Part shown: piece after piece, positions 33,788 to 43,097 of the stretch | How the letters are laid out: each line of letters opens with the position of its first letter | Position numbering within the stretch: the first letter of the stretch is position 1 | From: Candidatus Obscuribacterales bacterium | GTDB taxonomy: Bacteria; Cyanobacteriota; Vampirovibrionia; Obscuribacterales; Obscuribacteraceae | Direction of reading: 5' to 3' | DNA: 64,000 nucleotides | Assembly: GCA_019745415.1 (NCBI GenBank) | Contig: JAIETF010000026.1 | Span: 124,001-188,000, forward strand | Notes under the pieces: model-generated | Databases searched by the model: none | What the model saw: only the letters and a program-made list of their open reading frames with translations | What the model was told of the DNA's origin: nothing | Made by a program: the position numbers and the translations under genes

Positions 33788-35071
33788 ATGGACAAAGAAC
33801 AGGCACTATTTGCGGTATCAGAGCAAGGCAGCGCTCTGATAGAAAAACTTGTTTTGCAAGAACTAAAAGAATTTGAACACCTGAAAGTTCTGACTACCTT
33901 GCGCAAAAGCAATAAGCTCAGTGCCGGCGAGGCAGCAGCTGTCTTAGAAATAGCCCTGGCTAGACAGAAAGCAATCAAGTCTGGCAAGTTTATACAAGCT
34001 GCCAAAATGTTCTTCACCCGTGACGCGCTGGAACAAGCCAGCGGTGAGAAAATCACGGCACACCGCCGCAAGCGCTTTCAGACTTTGGCTGACAGCCTTG
34101 GTGAAGATGCAGCAATAGTCGATTTCTGCTGCGGTATCGGTGGCGACAGCCTAGCATTATGCCCGGTCGGTCAGGTAACTGGCATAGACTTAAACGAAGC
34201 CAGACTTGTTTTAGCCAAGGCCAACGCCGAAGCCCTAGGCTTATCTGAAAGATTCGAGGCGGTCTGTGCCAATGTGTCCCAAGTCACTAGCGCCAATCTC
34301 AATCATTTGCACCCCGACCGCAATTATCAGCTTGCCTTCTTCGATCCCGGTCGCAGAGACGAGCAAGGCAAGCGCATTTTCAAAGCCGAAGCTTACCAAC
34401 CGCCTCTTTCAACTCTAAAGAATTGGCTGAGCAAGGACGGTCCGCCTCATCTAAAGGGACTTGCAGTAAAGGTTGCCCCCGGCATAGATTACGATGAATT
34501 GAAACAACTGGGTCTTGATTGCGAGGTCGAGATAATCTCAGAAAATGGTGACGTCAAAGAAGCAGTACTTTGGTTTGCCGGTCTGCGCAACCCCGAAGGG
34601 ACACTTAGCAATGTGACAAGACGCGCCACTTTGCTAAATGGCAATACACACATTAGCTACGACGACAGCAAAGGCATTCCCAAACTAGATTGCCAAAAAC
34701 CCCGCCGCTATTTGCACGAACCAGACGGCGCAATCATCAGAGCCGGGCTGGTTGAATGCCTTGGCGCCGAAATACAAGCGTTCAAAATTGATAATGAGAT
34801 CGCCTATCTTACATCAGACTCTATTTCAAATAGCCCATGCGCCCGCTCTTTCGAGATAATCAGCAGCTTACCCTTTAGTCTCAAAAAGATCAAAGAAGAA
34901 CTGCAACTGCTCAACGCTCGCCATCTAACCGTAAAGAAACGCGGCTCGCCAATAGTGCCAGAGGAGTTTATCAAGTCTCTAGCCCTGAAGAAGGGCGACG
35001 GCGAAGACCTAACAGTTATTTTGACCAGAGTGAAAAACGAGCACACCGCCTTTATCACAAGGGCTATCTAA
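33788..35071 (+). CDS. class I SAM-dependent methyltransferase with THUMP-like C-terminus
   Basis: The 427-aa protein has a Rossmann methyltransferase domain (about residues 110-270): AIVDFCCGIGGDSLAL is motif I with the glycine loop, GIDLNEARL gives the acidic ribose ligand, and FFDPGRRDEQGKR is motif IV. The C-terminal end (about 370-425) has the THUMP-like signature VKKRGSPIVPEEF and DLTVILTRV. Family members are uncharacterised, but RNA (rRNA/tRNA) methylation is the usual suggestion. It starts 20 bases after the TPR-caspase gene, so co-transcription is plausible. Its 3' end lies in a 50-bp direct repeat. Confidence 0.9.
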   Translation: MDKEQALFAVSEQGSALIEKLVLQELKEFEHLKVLTTLRKSNKLSAGEAAAVLEIALARQKAIKSGKFIQAAKMFFTRDALEQASGEKITAHRRKRFQTLADSLGEDAAIVDFCCGIGGDSLALCPVGQVTGIDLNEARLVLAKANAEALGLSERFEAVCANVSQVTSANLNHLHPDRNYQLAFFDPGRRDEQGKRIFKAEAYQPPLSTLKNWLSKDGPPHLKGLAVKVAPGIDYDELKQLGLDCEVEIISENGDVKEAVLWFAGLRNPEGTLSNVTRRATLLNGNTHISYDDSKGIPKLDCQKPRRYLHEPDGAIIRAGLVECLGAEIQAFKIDNEIAYLTSDSISNSPCARSFEIISSLPFSLKKIKEELQLLNARHLTVKKRGSPIVPEEFIKSLALKKGDGEDLTVILTRVKNEHTAFITRAI

Positions 35072-35150
35072 TTAGCTAGCTGCTTTTGCGTTTGCGTTTC
35101 ATGACCACTCGGGCTATCGAAATAGCTAGCTGCTTCTGCGCTTTCGCTTT
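35061..35150. repeat. imperfect 50-bp-period direct duplication at the convergent gene ends
   Basis: Bases 35061-35100 recur at 35111-35150 with 33 of 40 identical positions. Both copies contain TAGCTAGCTGCTT. The first copy carries the stop codon of the methyltransferase (plus strand) and the second carries the stop of the VIT-VWA gene (minus strand). The duplication therefore sets the C-termini of two convergent genes. Confidence 0.8.
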
Positions 35151-38100
35151 ATCGAAAGCCCGGCTCTCAAACAAAGCCAAACAGAAAGAGTGGCAAACAG
35201 CGCCATGCAACTATAGAAGATGCCTGACTCTTGGATCATGCGCTCTTTTGCCCCAGGCCCATAGAAGTGCCGACCGCTGCCAGAATCAGAACTATAGCCA
35301 AAGCCCATAAACCTATTGTTAATGGTGCCGGCAGTATTAACAGCACCTAGCACTTCGAGATTGGCAGCCGACCTGCTAACGATTGAGTTACCGGCGGCAA
35401 TAGTACCATTGGTCGCGCGCTGCAAAGTCGGGAAAGAAGAGCTAGGTTTGTCGGCAAGGGCAGGCTGCTGAACAACTGAACCATCAAGGGAAAGAACCTC
35501 TTTGCCGTCGCTGGCTGCACCGCCGGCCAGTCCATATACTTGAGCGGCCTGGTCGCCTTCGAAGGGCGACTCTTCTTTAATTGGCCCGGAGCCAAAGGCA
35601 TCAGACATAGGAAGGTCTGCTTTTTGCTCTCTCACTTGAGAGAAGTCTTTGTATTCATTGAATTTCTTAGCAGGGGCACTCGGCCAAACAAGGTTTCTGT
35701 TCGGTTCTGAAAATGGTGCCGCCGGTGCTGCCGGTGCTGTCGGCGCTCCAGCAGCCGTCGAGAGACTATTCATTTCGCCGACGACACCCTTGAAATATCT
35801 ATCAACCGACTCAGCCGGATTAGGCAGCCAAGTTGAACCACTATCGCTACCTGTCTGATAGAGTGCAGCATCTCTACCATCAAGATCTAACACTCTAGAT
35901 GGATGCATCTCCAGCAAGGTATATTCCATGGCGGTTTTATAGCCAAGGCCCAGAGCAAGCAGTATTTGCCGGGCAGAGATGGCGCTCTGCTTGGGCGGCA
36001 AATATGAATGGCTTTCGTTGCTGACAACAATGGCGCTTGTTTGGGGTCCAACGATACCAAAGGCAGTCCCTAAACTTGCCGGCGAATGACCACCAAACTG
36101 CGACTCTTGGCCGCTAATCTGCCGTCTCATTTCATAGGCTGCCATGACCTTGAGAAGGTCCTTCGAAACTTGGCGCTGACCGCCAATAGCGGCGAACTTG
36201 CCGTCTGCCCCAGGCAGCTCAAGCCTGAACTGGGGCTTCGGGGTTTGCCGAGAATTTTCGCGGCTAGCTGCTAAAAAAAATAAACCGATATCGGTTTGTT
36301 TTGTACCTACTCTTTTGACGCGAAAAATATTGCTATTGCCCAGCCCGTCAAGCCCAGCGTTCGGTCCCGGCACTACCTGCATGTCAAAGAGCCTGGCTCC
36401 GTTAGCAAAAGCCAACTCTCTTTGCAAGCCTGCAGCTGTGGCAGCCAAGGGCTGAGGTCCGTGTATCCAAAGCACCGCACAGTCGGGTGAGCGGCTCTGG
36501 CTAAGCATGTCGGCTACGACTTTGCTATTGTCTTGCCCACCCACAGCAGTTGCGGCAGCCAGCTCTTGCAAAGCCGAATTGAAGGAACCATCACCGGCGC
36601 GCATATATTCGATGCTGGTCAGCTTCTCTTTAGCCCCGCCGCTCGAAACCATCGAGCCAGGCGCCGGCCATGTACGCGGTGTATCTCCGACTAGGGAGAT
36701 GGATAACTCAATATCTTTAGGAGCGCCCTTCAGACCTTCCACAATCGAAGGAAGCGCTGCTGCCATCGAACTGGAGCCATCGATGATTACGGCAAGCTTC
36801 TTTATCGGAGCGTATGTCTCGGGGGCGATATCACCCACAACCCGGTATCCATCTAGAAGTGGCCCAGCCTCACACCAGATACTGCCAACATTACCGCTGC
36901 GTCCGACTTGCATTAAACCGTCGGCAGCTAGAGTCGACCAGTCTAGGGCGCCGAGCAAACGACTTTTGTAGTTTGTCGGCATGGGCGCGCAGCCCTGCAC
37001 CTCAGGTGCGCCTAGCATGGACCCGGCGCGAGAGGGCGGCAAAGAAATCGGCATAGAAATCGGCATAGGCATCGGGGTAGCCGCCGGTTCATTGACCTGC
37101 TCTACGGCTTGAGCCGAACCAGTGCCGACAGTCGGCCCGTCGATTTTATCTTCCACACTGTCCTGACCGACAGAATCAACCGCAACAACTGTACTGGGCG
37201 GTGCCACCGCCACTTCGCCAGCAACCGAGAAGCCGCCATTAGAGGTCAACTTTGGCGTTATGGCATGCAACCCATCCAGCTTTATCTCACCATCGCTCAC
37301 CAGTTCAAGAGCCAACTCGCCTTTGACGGCGAAATTGCGCTCGCTAAATCGAGGCAATTCCAGCACGGCTTTCTGTTTGTCTAAAATGGTAAGCGGCGCC
37401 GCTATATCAAGCGTTACTTTCATGGTCTCGCCCGGTGCAACAGGAAAACACTGCACCAGCACTTTATCTATGCCGCTATAACTTACCAATAGTGGATCTC
37501 TTTTCTCTTGCACGGCTGCTTGATACTGCTGACGGGCTAAAGATCTAGAAACGATGACGGCATCACGGCTGAAACCGTTAACTGTGAGATTGGCACGACT
37601 GACGACACCGCCGGGCGGCAGCAAGATTTGAGCCCTCGCTTCGCGGTCATACTTAGAAGTATTTTCAAAATCGAAACTGAAAGTCAGCTGCGCCAGAGCT
37701 TCTTCAGCATCTACTTTGCCGCTCAGATTGGCAGCATTCATCGCTAGACCACGAGCCATGCCGCTTACATTCTCTCCGGCGATGCCGTTGTCTAGATCGA
37801 ACTCATCGTCTACACCGCCTGTGAGCGGGTCGGTTGGCGAAAGGGCACCGTTATGTTTAATTGTTGCTCTAAAGGAAGCCGGTATCGGTTCAGTGTTGAA
37901 AGGCTTACCGGTTACTTTATAGTAAACTTCACGCGCCGCTTGTACTGGGATGGGATGACCGCTTTCATAAAGCGAACCAAGTATATCGGTAGCCTTGCCA
38001 GAATGTTCATAGCAAGCGCGCAGCAGCACCTCGCGATTGCCAAAACGGCGCAGCCATTGAATGGCTTTCAACTTTTCAGGCTCAGTCGCAAGGTCAGTGG

Positions 38101-38773
38101 CAAAAGCCAGCGGTCTTGGAGAATTCGCCGCCTGATCAGCAGCCGCAAACTCAGGCTGAGCTTTGTGCGAAACCGCTTCGCTTAAGTTGATGCGAGTGAG
38201 AGTAGATGGCAACTCTACCGCCACGACCATAACTAGAACGATAAGATGCCCGATGTGCTCTACCTGATGGGCATCAAAGTAAGTGCCGCGGGCATGCGCC
38301 AAACCAGTGACGGTCTTGCCGGCAGCAAAACTGCAAGGAATAGATAGAAGAGGAGCCAGACCCAGAAGTCCGAAGCCGCAGGCCAGTGAATAGAAACAAA
38401 AGACTGGGGCAAGCGGCAAACACATCACCGAATAAAGTATGCCAACACCCATGGCCATGCCGCTCGCCAGCGCCATAAAGCCATAGTATTGACTCATGTC
38501 GCGTCTGCCGGCCAACCAAAGCAGAAAGTTGCTGAATGGAATCAGGGCAAACAAAACTAAATGAGCCGGGCTTGGAAACGGATCGAAAAAGTTCTCAGCC
38601 AGTAAGTGAAAGTTGCTTTCAACAAGCATGGCGGCAATCGGCAAAAGCACCCCGAAGAGAAGAAACCAAAAGCCTTTCTTCTTTATGGGCTGAGAATGAG
38701 TATGCTCGCCCTGTGCAGGCGGGACTGTGAGCACCCCGGCACCGCCATGCGGCGCCTTGCTGTTATTTGCCAT
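35126..38773 (-). CDS. large membrane protein with VIT and VWA domains
   Basis: The 1215-aa protein has about five N-terminal membrane helices (residues about 34-195), then an extracytoplasmic region with a VIT-like domain (about 365-470, including FDFENTSKYDREARAQILLP and RSLARQQYQAAVQEKRDP), and a VWA domain with MIDAS DGSSSM (Asp665). The tail has a Ser/Gly/Ala-rich linker and a last hydrophobic helix followed by a KRKRR cluster, like a C-terminal sorting or anchor signal. The N-terminal multi-pass region combined with VIT recalls the VIT proteins linked to exosortase variants, but no exosortase is in the window. A metal-dependent adhesion role is inferred. Its stop lies within the 50-bp repeat. 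Confidence 0.85.
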   Translation of the reverse strand: MANNSKAPHGGAGVLTVPPAQGEHTHSQPIKKKGFWFLLFGVLLPIAAMLVESNFHLLAENFFDPFPSPAHLVLFALIPFSNFLLWLAGRRDMSQYYGFMALASGMAMGVGILYSVMCLPLAPVFCFYSLACGFGLLGLAPLLSIPCSFAAGKTVTGLAHARGTYFDAHQVEHIGHLIVLVMVVAVELPSTLTRINLSEAVSHKAQPEFAAADQAANSPRPLAFATDLATEPEKLKAIQWLRRFGNREVLLRACYEHSGKATDILGSLYESGHPIPVQAAREVYYKVTGKPFNTEPIPASFRATIKHNGALSPTDPLTGGVDDEFDLDNGIAGENVSGMARGLAMNAANLSGKVDAEEALAQLTFSFDFENTSKYDREARAQILLPPGGVVSRANLTVNGFSRDAVIVSRSLARQQYQAAVQEKRDPLLVSYSGIDKVLVQCFPVAPGETMKVTLDIAAPLTILDKQKAVLELPRFSERNFAVKGELALELVSDGEIKLDGLHAITPKLTSNGGFSVAGEVAVAPPSTVVAVDSVGQDSVEDKIDGPTVGTGSAQAVEQVNEPAATPMPMPISMPISLPPSRAGSMLGAPEVQGCAPMPTNYKSRLLGALDWSTLAADGLMQVGRSGNVGSIWCEAGPLLDGYRVVGDIAPETYAPIKKLAVIIDGSSSMAAALPSIVEGLKGAPKDIELSISLVGDTPRTWPAPGSMVSSGGAKEKLTSIEYMRAGDGSFNSALQELAAATAVGGQDNSKVVADMLSQSRSPDCAVLWIHGPQPLAATAAGLQRELAFANGARLFDMQVVPGPNAGLDGLGNSNIFRVKRVGTKQTDIGLFFLAASRENSRQTPKPQFRLELPGADGKFAAIGGQRQVSKDLLKVMAAYEMRRQISGQESQFGGHSPASLGTAFGIVGPQTSAIVVSNESHSYLPPKQSAISARQILLALGLGYKTAMEYTLLEMHPSRVLDLDGRDAALYQTGSDSGSTWLPNPAESVDRYFKGVVGEMNSLSTAAGAPTAPAAPAAPFSEPNRNLVWPSAPAKKFNEYKDFSQVREQKADLPMSDAFGSGPIKEESPFEGDQAAQVYGLAGGAASDGKEVLSLDGSVVQQPALADKPSSSFPTLQRATNGTIAAGNSIVSRSAANLEVLGAVNTAGTINNRFMGFGYSSDSGSGRHFYGPGAKERMIQESGIFYSCMALFATLSVWLCLRAGLSIKRKRRSS

Positions 38774-38930
38774 ACCTTTACCTTTATACTAGTCGCTCCG
38801 TTGGCTTGCCCCCGAAGGACGTAAAACCTAGTAAACTGCTTTTAAGTGCAAAACTGTATTGCTAACCGTGGGCTTACTAACCGTGATTTCCAATCGTGCT
38901 TGTTTCAGTGCTTATCTGTAGTAATTTTCT

Positions 38931-38983
38931 GGCGTACTGTATCTATCGTTTTTTTGGCGTACTTTTTTTTGGTTTGGCGTACT
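38931..38983. repeat. three GGCGTACT direct repeats upstream of the SPFH gene
   Basis: GGCGTACT occurs at 38931-38938, 38956-38963 and 38976-38983, the last two flanked by T-rich runs (TTTGGCGTACTTTT). A second pair, CTAACCGTG, lies about 70 bases upstream near 38862 and 38878. This T-rich stretch occupies the gap between the divergent VIT-VWA and SPFH genes. A regulator-binding array is inferred. Confidence 0.65.
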
Positions 38984-39053
38984 TTTCTATAGTACTAAAG
39001 AGACGAAACTTCGTAACTGGGGAATCTCCTGATCGTAAAGAGGGATACTAAGA

Positions 39054-40073
39054 GTGTTTGAAATTCTGGGCGGCATGGTCGTTCTCTTAATCATGGTGCT
39101 CATTTCAGGTCTCAAAACCGTAAAAGAGCATACTCAATTAGTTGTTTTCCGCAACGGTCGTTTGGCTGGCTGCAAGGGTCCGGGCGTGCATTTAATTTTG
39201 CCGATTATCGAAAATGTGGAATTGGTCGACACTCGCATCACATCGCGTGAGACACCACCTGTGGAAGCCTTGACCAGAGATGGAACCGGCTTGATTTTGA
39301 AAGGACAGTACTTTTATCAAGTTGCCGACGCCCGCAAAGCAGTTACCCGAGTGGAAAACATTGAAAGTGCCGTAAGATTTTCTGCCGAAAGCGCTCTCAG
39401 AGAAATGGCAAGAAATTTCTCGGAAGAAGAGATGAAAGTGGACGGCAGACGTGTCAATTCTCGCTTCAAAAGTCTTCTGGAAAAACAGACCGATGCCTGG
39501 GGCATCAGAATCACACATTGCGAGCTCACCCATCTAGGCACCCTAGAGACAAACTTGCTGCCCGATACCTTCCCAGAAAAGCCACCCGAGTTTGCCGTGT
39601 CGAATCTAGCAATACCAGAATCCGCTTTAGCAGAACTGGCTTTACCTGGTTATTCGGCATCCGGTTATTCGCCGATTGATTTCGGCGGGTCTCAAAAACA
39701 AGAACAAAGCAATCAAACTGACCCGACCAATCAAGCAAGCCCCAACTCTTTAAACGGCGGCTGGCAATTCTCTGACGTCAGCCTAGAGATAAAGAGCGGC
39801 ATGCCGAAAGGCTATGAGACTTTTGTTGAGGCTGATGCAGAAGCTATTGTAGAAGTAATCGAAATTAGAGCAGAAGAAGCAATCGAAAAGAAAGCAGAAG
39901 AAGCAATGCAAAAAACTATCGAAGAAGCTATCGAAGCAGCTAACGAAGAAGCAACCGAACAGGTCACTGAAAAAGCTATCAATGCTCAAGAAATAGCTGC
40001 AGCAGAACCAACTGGCTATGAAACAGCACAAACTAGCCATGAAGCAATAGCAATAGGCGTTGAGATGCCATAA
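39054..40073 (+). CDS. SPFH/band 7 (stomatin-like) protein with a Glu/Ala-rich tail
   Basis: A GTG start has AGGG about 10 bases upstream. The 339-aa protein opens with a membrane helix (residues about 4-20) and a stomatin/prohibitin SPFH domain (about 20-185): GPGVHLILPIIENVELVDTR, then LTRDGTGLILKGQYFYQV and SALREMARNFSEEEM. Such proteins form ring-like membrane scaffolds that control proteases or lipid domains. After a Pro-rich linker comes a coiled coil (about 260-325) built from repeated EEAIE/EEA units, very rich in Glu, Ala and Lys. It is a single gene with no NfeD partner in view. Confidence 0.9.
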   Translation: MFEILGGMVVLLIMVLISGLKTVKEHTQLVVFRNGRLAGCKGPGVHLILPIIENVELVDTRITSRETPPVEALTRDGTGLILKGQYFYQVADARKAVTRVENIESAVRFSAESALREMARNFSEEEMKVDGRRVNSRFKSLLEKQTDAWGIRITHCELTHLGTLETNLLPDTFPEKPPEFAVSNLAIPESALAELALPGYSASGYSPIDFGGSQKQEQSNQTDPTNQASPNSLNGGWQFSDVSLEIKSGMPKGYETFVEADAEAIVEVIEIRAEEAIEKKAEEAMQKTIEEAIEAANEEATEQVTEKAINAQEIAAAEPTGYETAQTSHEAIAIGVEMP

Positions 40074-40096
40074 ATCCTCAACCGACTCAGAAGATT

Positions 40097-40897
40097 TCAG
40101 CGCCCCTTCAGCATCAATTCGACCATACCGACCGGCACGTCTTGCCTGTTGGTGCTAAAAAACTTAAAGTGCTCGCAATTTGCTCCATTAACGCTCTTGC
40201 CCTGCCACAAATCGACACCGTAAAGCCTTTTGGCATTCATCGCGGTTTGTCCATGAGGAATGCCCCGCAGGTCATAGAGCACATTGGCAGCGCTAGGAGA
40301 AAGCTTGCCTGTGTGCAAAAGCAAATCTATGTCTGTGGGACGCGCCTTGTTGCTGACAAAACTACCGGCGGCATAAACGCTGTCGAAGCCCTGCGACCTT
40401 AGACGGTCAAACACAGGCTGAGCGCGCAGGAGCTGCTCGCGTCGGTGCTCATTAAAGGCGAAGCGAGCATTAAACTCTTCAACACCTGTTTTGTAGACGC
40501 CAGGCGGCAGAAACCCCTCATTTGTCCAGAGCGGCAAACCCTGAGTAGTCTTTATTGGCGCGACGACCTTCTCGGCTTCGTCGGTCAGCCCCAAAGTCTT
40601 TACAGCAGAATTACCGCCTAAAGAGCGGTCGCGAAACTCAACCGGTCCGCCCTGAAAACCACGCACGGCACCATGACCGACATCTACCGGTCCGCCTTGT
40701 CTGGCGGTCGAGCCCAAAACTTCGCCGGCGCCCTTAGCCATAGCCCTAGATTCGCCGCCAACAAGGGGCGCAAAAGCTTCGCGACCCAGTTTTGACGCAA
40801 CTGCCGCCGCTTCATCCAAAAGCGGTCGACCGAGGGCGACTCCTTCTCTAACTATCGGCAAAAAGTTCGGCAAAGCAAAGTCTCCTAACTTCACCAT
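40097..40897 (-). CDS. DUF6932 nucleotidyltransferase-fold protein
   Basis: The C-terminal half (about residues 125-245) matches DUF6932: GFLPPGVYKTGVEEFNARFA, FNEHRREQLL, YAAGSFVSNKARPTDIDLLL. The GSFV-x(5)-PTDIDL block is the degenerate nucleotidyltransferase motif (GS...DxD) of that family. The N-terminal ~115 residues are Gly/Val-rich and have no recognised domain. The enzymatic state is uncertain, since the DxD is present but no other catalytic segment is visible. DUF6932 proteins are commonly linked to toxin or nucleic-acid modification systems, but no partner is next to it. Confidence 0.75.
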   Translation of the reverse strand: MVKLGDFALPNFLPIVREGVALGRPLLDEAAAVASKLGREAFAPLVGGESRAMAKGAGEVLGSTARQGGPVDVGHGAVRGFQGGPVEFRDRSLGGNSAVKTLGLTDEAEKVVAPIKTTQGLPLWTNEGFLPPGVYKTGVEEFNARFAFNEHRREQLLRAQPVFDRLRSQGFDSVYAAGSFVSNKARPTDIDLLLHTGKLSPSAANVLYDLRGIPHGQTAMNAKRLYGVDLWQGKSVNGANCEHFKFFSTNRQDVPVGMVELMLKGR

Positions 40898-40947
40898 AAT
40901 AAGGGCGGGTGGTTAGCGAGAAAATGGTGAAAATACGTGCCGATAAT

Positions 40948-42048
40948 CTAGAAAAGAGGCTTGAGCAAACCAGCCAATCCGCTTTTCTCAATTTGTCCAA
41001 AGTCGGCAGCGCCGGCAACGCCTTGCAAACCGCCTGCCTTGAGCGCTGATGAAAGTTCTAGAGCAAAGCGCTGACCTTCTTGGCTATAACCTGTTTGTAA
41101 GAACAAGACCTTCATACCGGGTTTGCCTTGACGACAAGCAGCGGTCAAGGCTGCGGTCAACTCGGTGCTAGAAGCCGAAACAGCCTTGCCGTCTGTGACG
41201 ATTATCAGCAAGAGAGGGCGGCTAGTGCTGACATTCACCTGTGCTAAATAGGCAACAAGAGGGGCTTTAATATTGGTATCACCAGTAGTGACGGCTTCAG
41301 ACAACAAAGTGCGCACTTGCGAAGCCGACCTAGCCAGTTCTAAATTGTAGTTATCTGCAAAAAGCACCAGGTCGAAAGGTTGATGATTGGCATTTTCCAC
41401 TTGCTCGGCAAAACCAGAAAACTGCTCCTTCACCCAATTCCATACAGTTTTGCCTGTATCACCAAGAGGTCTACTCATCGAACCAGAGCGATCGATGATG
41501 AAACTAATACGATAATTTCGCAACTGCGCAAAAAGATTGCTTTTCAAATCTACAGAGGCAGCGCTTAGGTTCTGCGCCGAGTCACTGCCGTCGAATCTAA
41601 CATCGGTGCGCGCCCTCAGCGATAGCTCATATTGCTTGCCGCTTCTTTCAATGCGTAAGCGCAAAAGATTGTCGCCAATCTGCGCCGACAAAATGCGGTC
41701 GCCGACTGCCAGCCCGGCATTGAAAGCGGGAGTGCCCATCTTTACTTGCTCGACCGTAGTCGGTAACTGAGTGCTCTCTGGCCTGAAGCCCGAGGACAAA
41801 CAGGCTGAACCAAAAACACTCACCTGCCCGAAAAGTTTGTTGTTACCGGAGACGGCGGAAGCCTTGCCGGTACTTGCTTTGCTAGAAACAGTTTGGCTAG
41901 TAGCCATCTTGCCAGTTACCGGCCTGCTTGTGCTTGATTTTGTACCGTCCCGGCATTGTCCAGCAAAGGCTGAAATCACAGGCAGAGCAAGTGCCAACGT
42001 CAGACCAAGCAATCTTTTCCGACTGTCAGCAAGGACAAACGGCTTCAT
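40948..42048 (-). CDS. exported PDZ-VWA protein
   Basis: The 366-aa protein has a signal peptide (about residues 12-30), a Ser/Thr-rich linker, a short PDZ-like region (about 100-145, VKMGTPAFNAGLAVGDRIL) and a VWA domain (about 180-355). The MIDAS sequence is IIDRSGSMS with Asp186 first, followed by a Thr in TTGDTN and Asp in IIVTDGKA. It overlaps the upstream TPR gene by the four bases ATGA. PDZ plus VWA suggests a metal-dependent protein-binding partner for a periplasmic protease or surface assembly. Confidence 0.88.
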   Translation of the reverse strand: MKPFVLADSRKRLLGLTLALALPVISAFAGQCRDGTKSSTSRPVTGKMATSQTVSSKASTGKASAVSGNNKLFGQVSVFGSACLSSGFRPESTQLPTTVEQVKMGTPAFNAGLAVGDRILSAQIGDNLLRLRIERSGKQYELSLRARTDVRFDGSDSAQNLSAASVDLKSNLFAQLRNYRISFIIDRSGSMSRPLGDTGKTVWNWVKEQFSGFAEQVENANHQPFDLVLFADNYNLELARSASQVRTLLSEAVTTGDTNIKAPLVAYLAQVNVSTSRPLLLIIVTDGKAVSASSTELTAALTAACRQGKPGMKVLFLQTGYSQEGQRFALELSSALKAGGLQGVAGAADFGQIEKSGLAGLLKPLF

Positions 42049-42971
42049 TTCCTTTTGCCCTTTTCAATTTTCTGCGCTTTGGCCGACATGGCGTTTTCAC
42101 TAGGCAGATTGACAGCCTGAGAATCATCACCCAAATGCTCATATGTACGGGTATAGAGATTAGACTTGCCCGGCAAAATGCGTGTGTCGCCCTGCCCGGC
42201 TTTTAAGCTGGCGCTTTGGTGCAGTTCACTGATGCGCCGCGCTAGTTCTCTATCGATCTCGGCTTCTTGCCTGTTAAGGCGTTCAAATGCCTCTTTTATG
42301 CGCTTCTCACTAGAAGCAGCTTCGCCTTCCAGCTTCTCCTTGGCTCTCAATTCCTTCACTTCCAGATCGAACTTCTCGGTCGCCTTCTGCTTACTTTCTT
42401 TGGCTTCTTCTTGTAATCTCTTGACGTGTTCTTGCACATTACGCTCGGTCAAACCGAGACTGGTGCCGCCTGGCGCAGCAGATGCGCTATTGCCTTTGCC
42501 CTCTGACGCTGAACCGGCAGCAGCAGTAATAGCGCCAGCCTTAGACTGCACCGAAGGCTGCACCTGTTTCTCCGCAGCGGACTCTTGGGCAATTGCGTCG
42601 ATGTACTGCCTGGCTCGCCGCATCTCTTCGGCACTCTTCGAGTATTTCAGTACCTCTTTAAATTCAGCACGTGCCAAATTAAGTCGCTTCTGCTTGTAAT
42701 AAGCCACGCCCATGAAAAAATGAGCCACGGCGTCGGATGGATTGGCTTGAATCTTCTCTGAAGCAAGGCTCTCCAGGGCATCTATGTCACCTGCTTGATA
42801 GACTCTAGACAAAAGTTCCTGACTGCTCTCAGCCCTGACCATCGAACCATGAACCAAAAGCATTACAACTGACAAGGCGGAAGAAGCAGAAAATAGAGTA
42901 AATCGTTTTAGCAAGGCTGATTCTCGTCTGAAGACCTTATATGAGACAAAGTTGAAAAGGACCAGGAACAA
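42045..42971 (-). CDS. exported TPR-like coiled-coil protein
   Basis: The 308-aa frame opens at a TTG (42971) with no clear ribosome-binding site, so the exact start is uncertain. A signal peptide is present (residues about 22-47, ending GSMVRAE). One or two TPRs follow (about 48-125, VAHFFMGVAYYKQKRLNLARAEFKEVL), then a Gly/Ala/Ser-rich linker and a long charged coiled coil (about 175-270). The first gene of a pair with the PDZ-VWA gene, whose start overlaps its stop. Confidence 0.8.
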   Translation of the reverse strand: MFLVLFNFVSYKVFRRESALLKRFTLFSASSALSVVMLLVHGSMVRAESSQELLSRVYQAGDIDALESLASEKIQANPSDAVAHFFMGVAYYKQKRLNLARAEFKEVLKYSKSAEEMRRARQYIDAIAQESAAEKQVQPSVQSKAGAITAAAGSASEGKGNSASAAPGGTSLGLTERNVQEHVKRLQEEAKESKQKATEKFDLEVKELRAKEKLEGEAASSEKRIKEAFERLNRQEAEIDRELARRISELHQSASLKAGQGDTRILPGKSNLYTRTYEHLGDDSQAVNLPSENAMSAKAQKIEKGKRK

Positions 42972-43097
42972 AGACTATAGACCGAGGCAAGACAGACTCA
43001 GCCACTAGCCGTCTCACTATATTAGCCTATAGTGATATAAAATAGCCGATCTGCAAGGGCATTGGGCATCTGATTTAAAATCGAAAGAGCAACTTTA

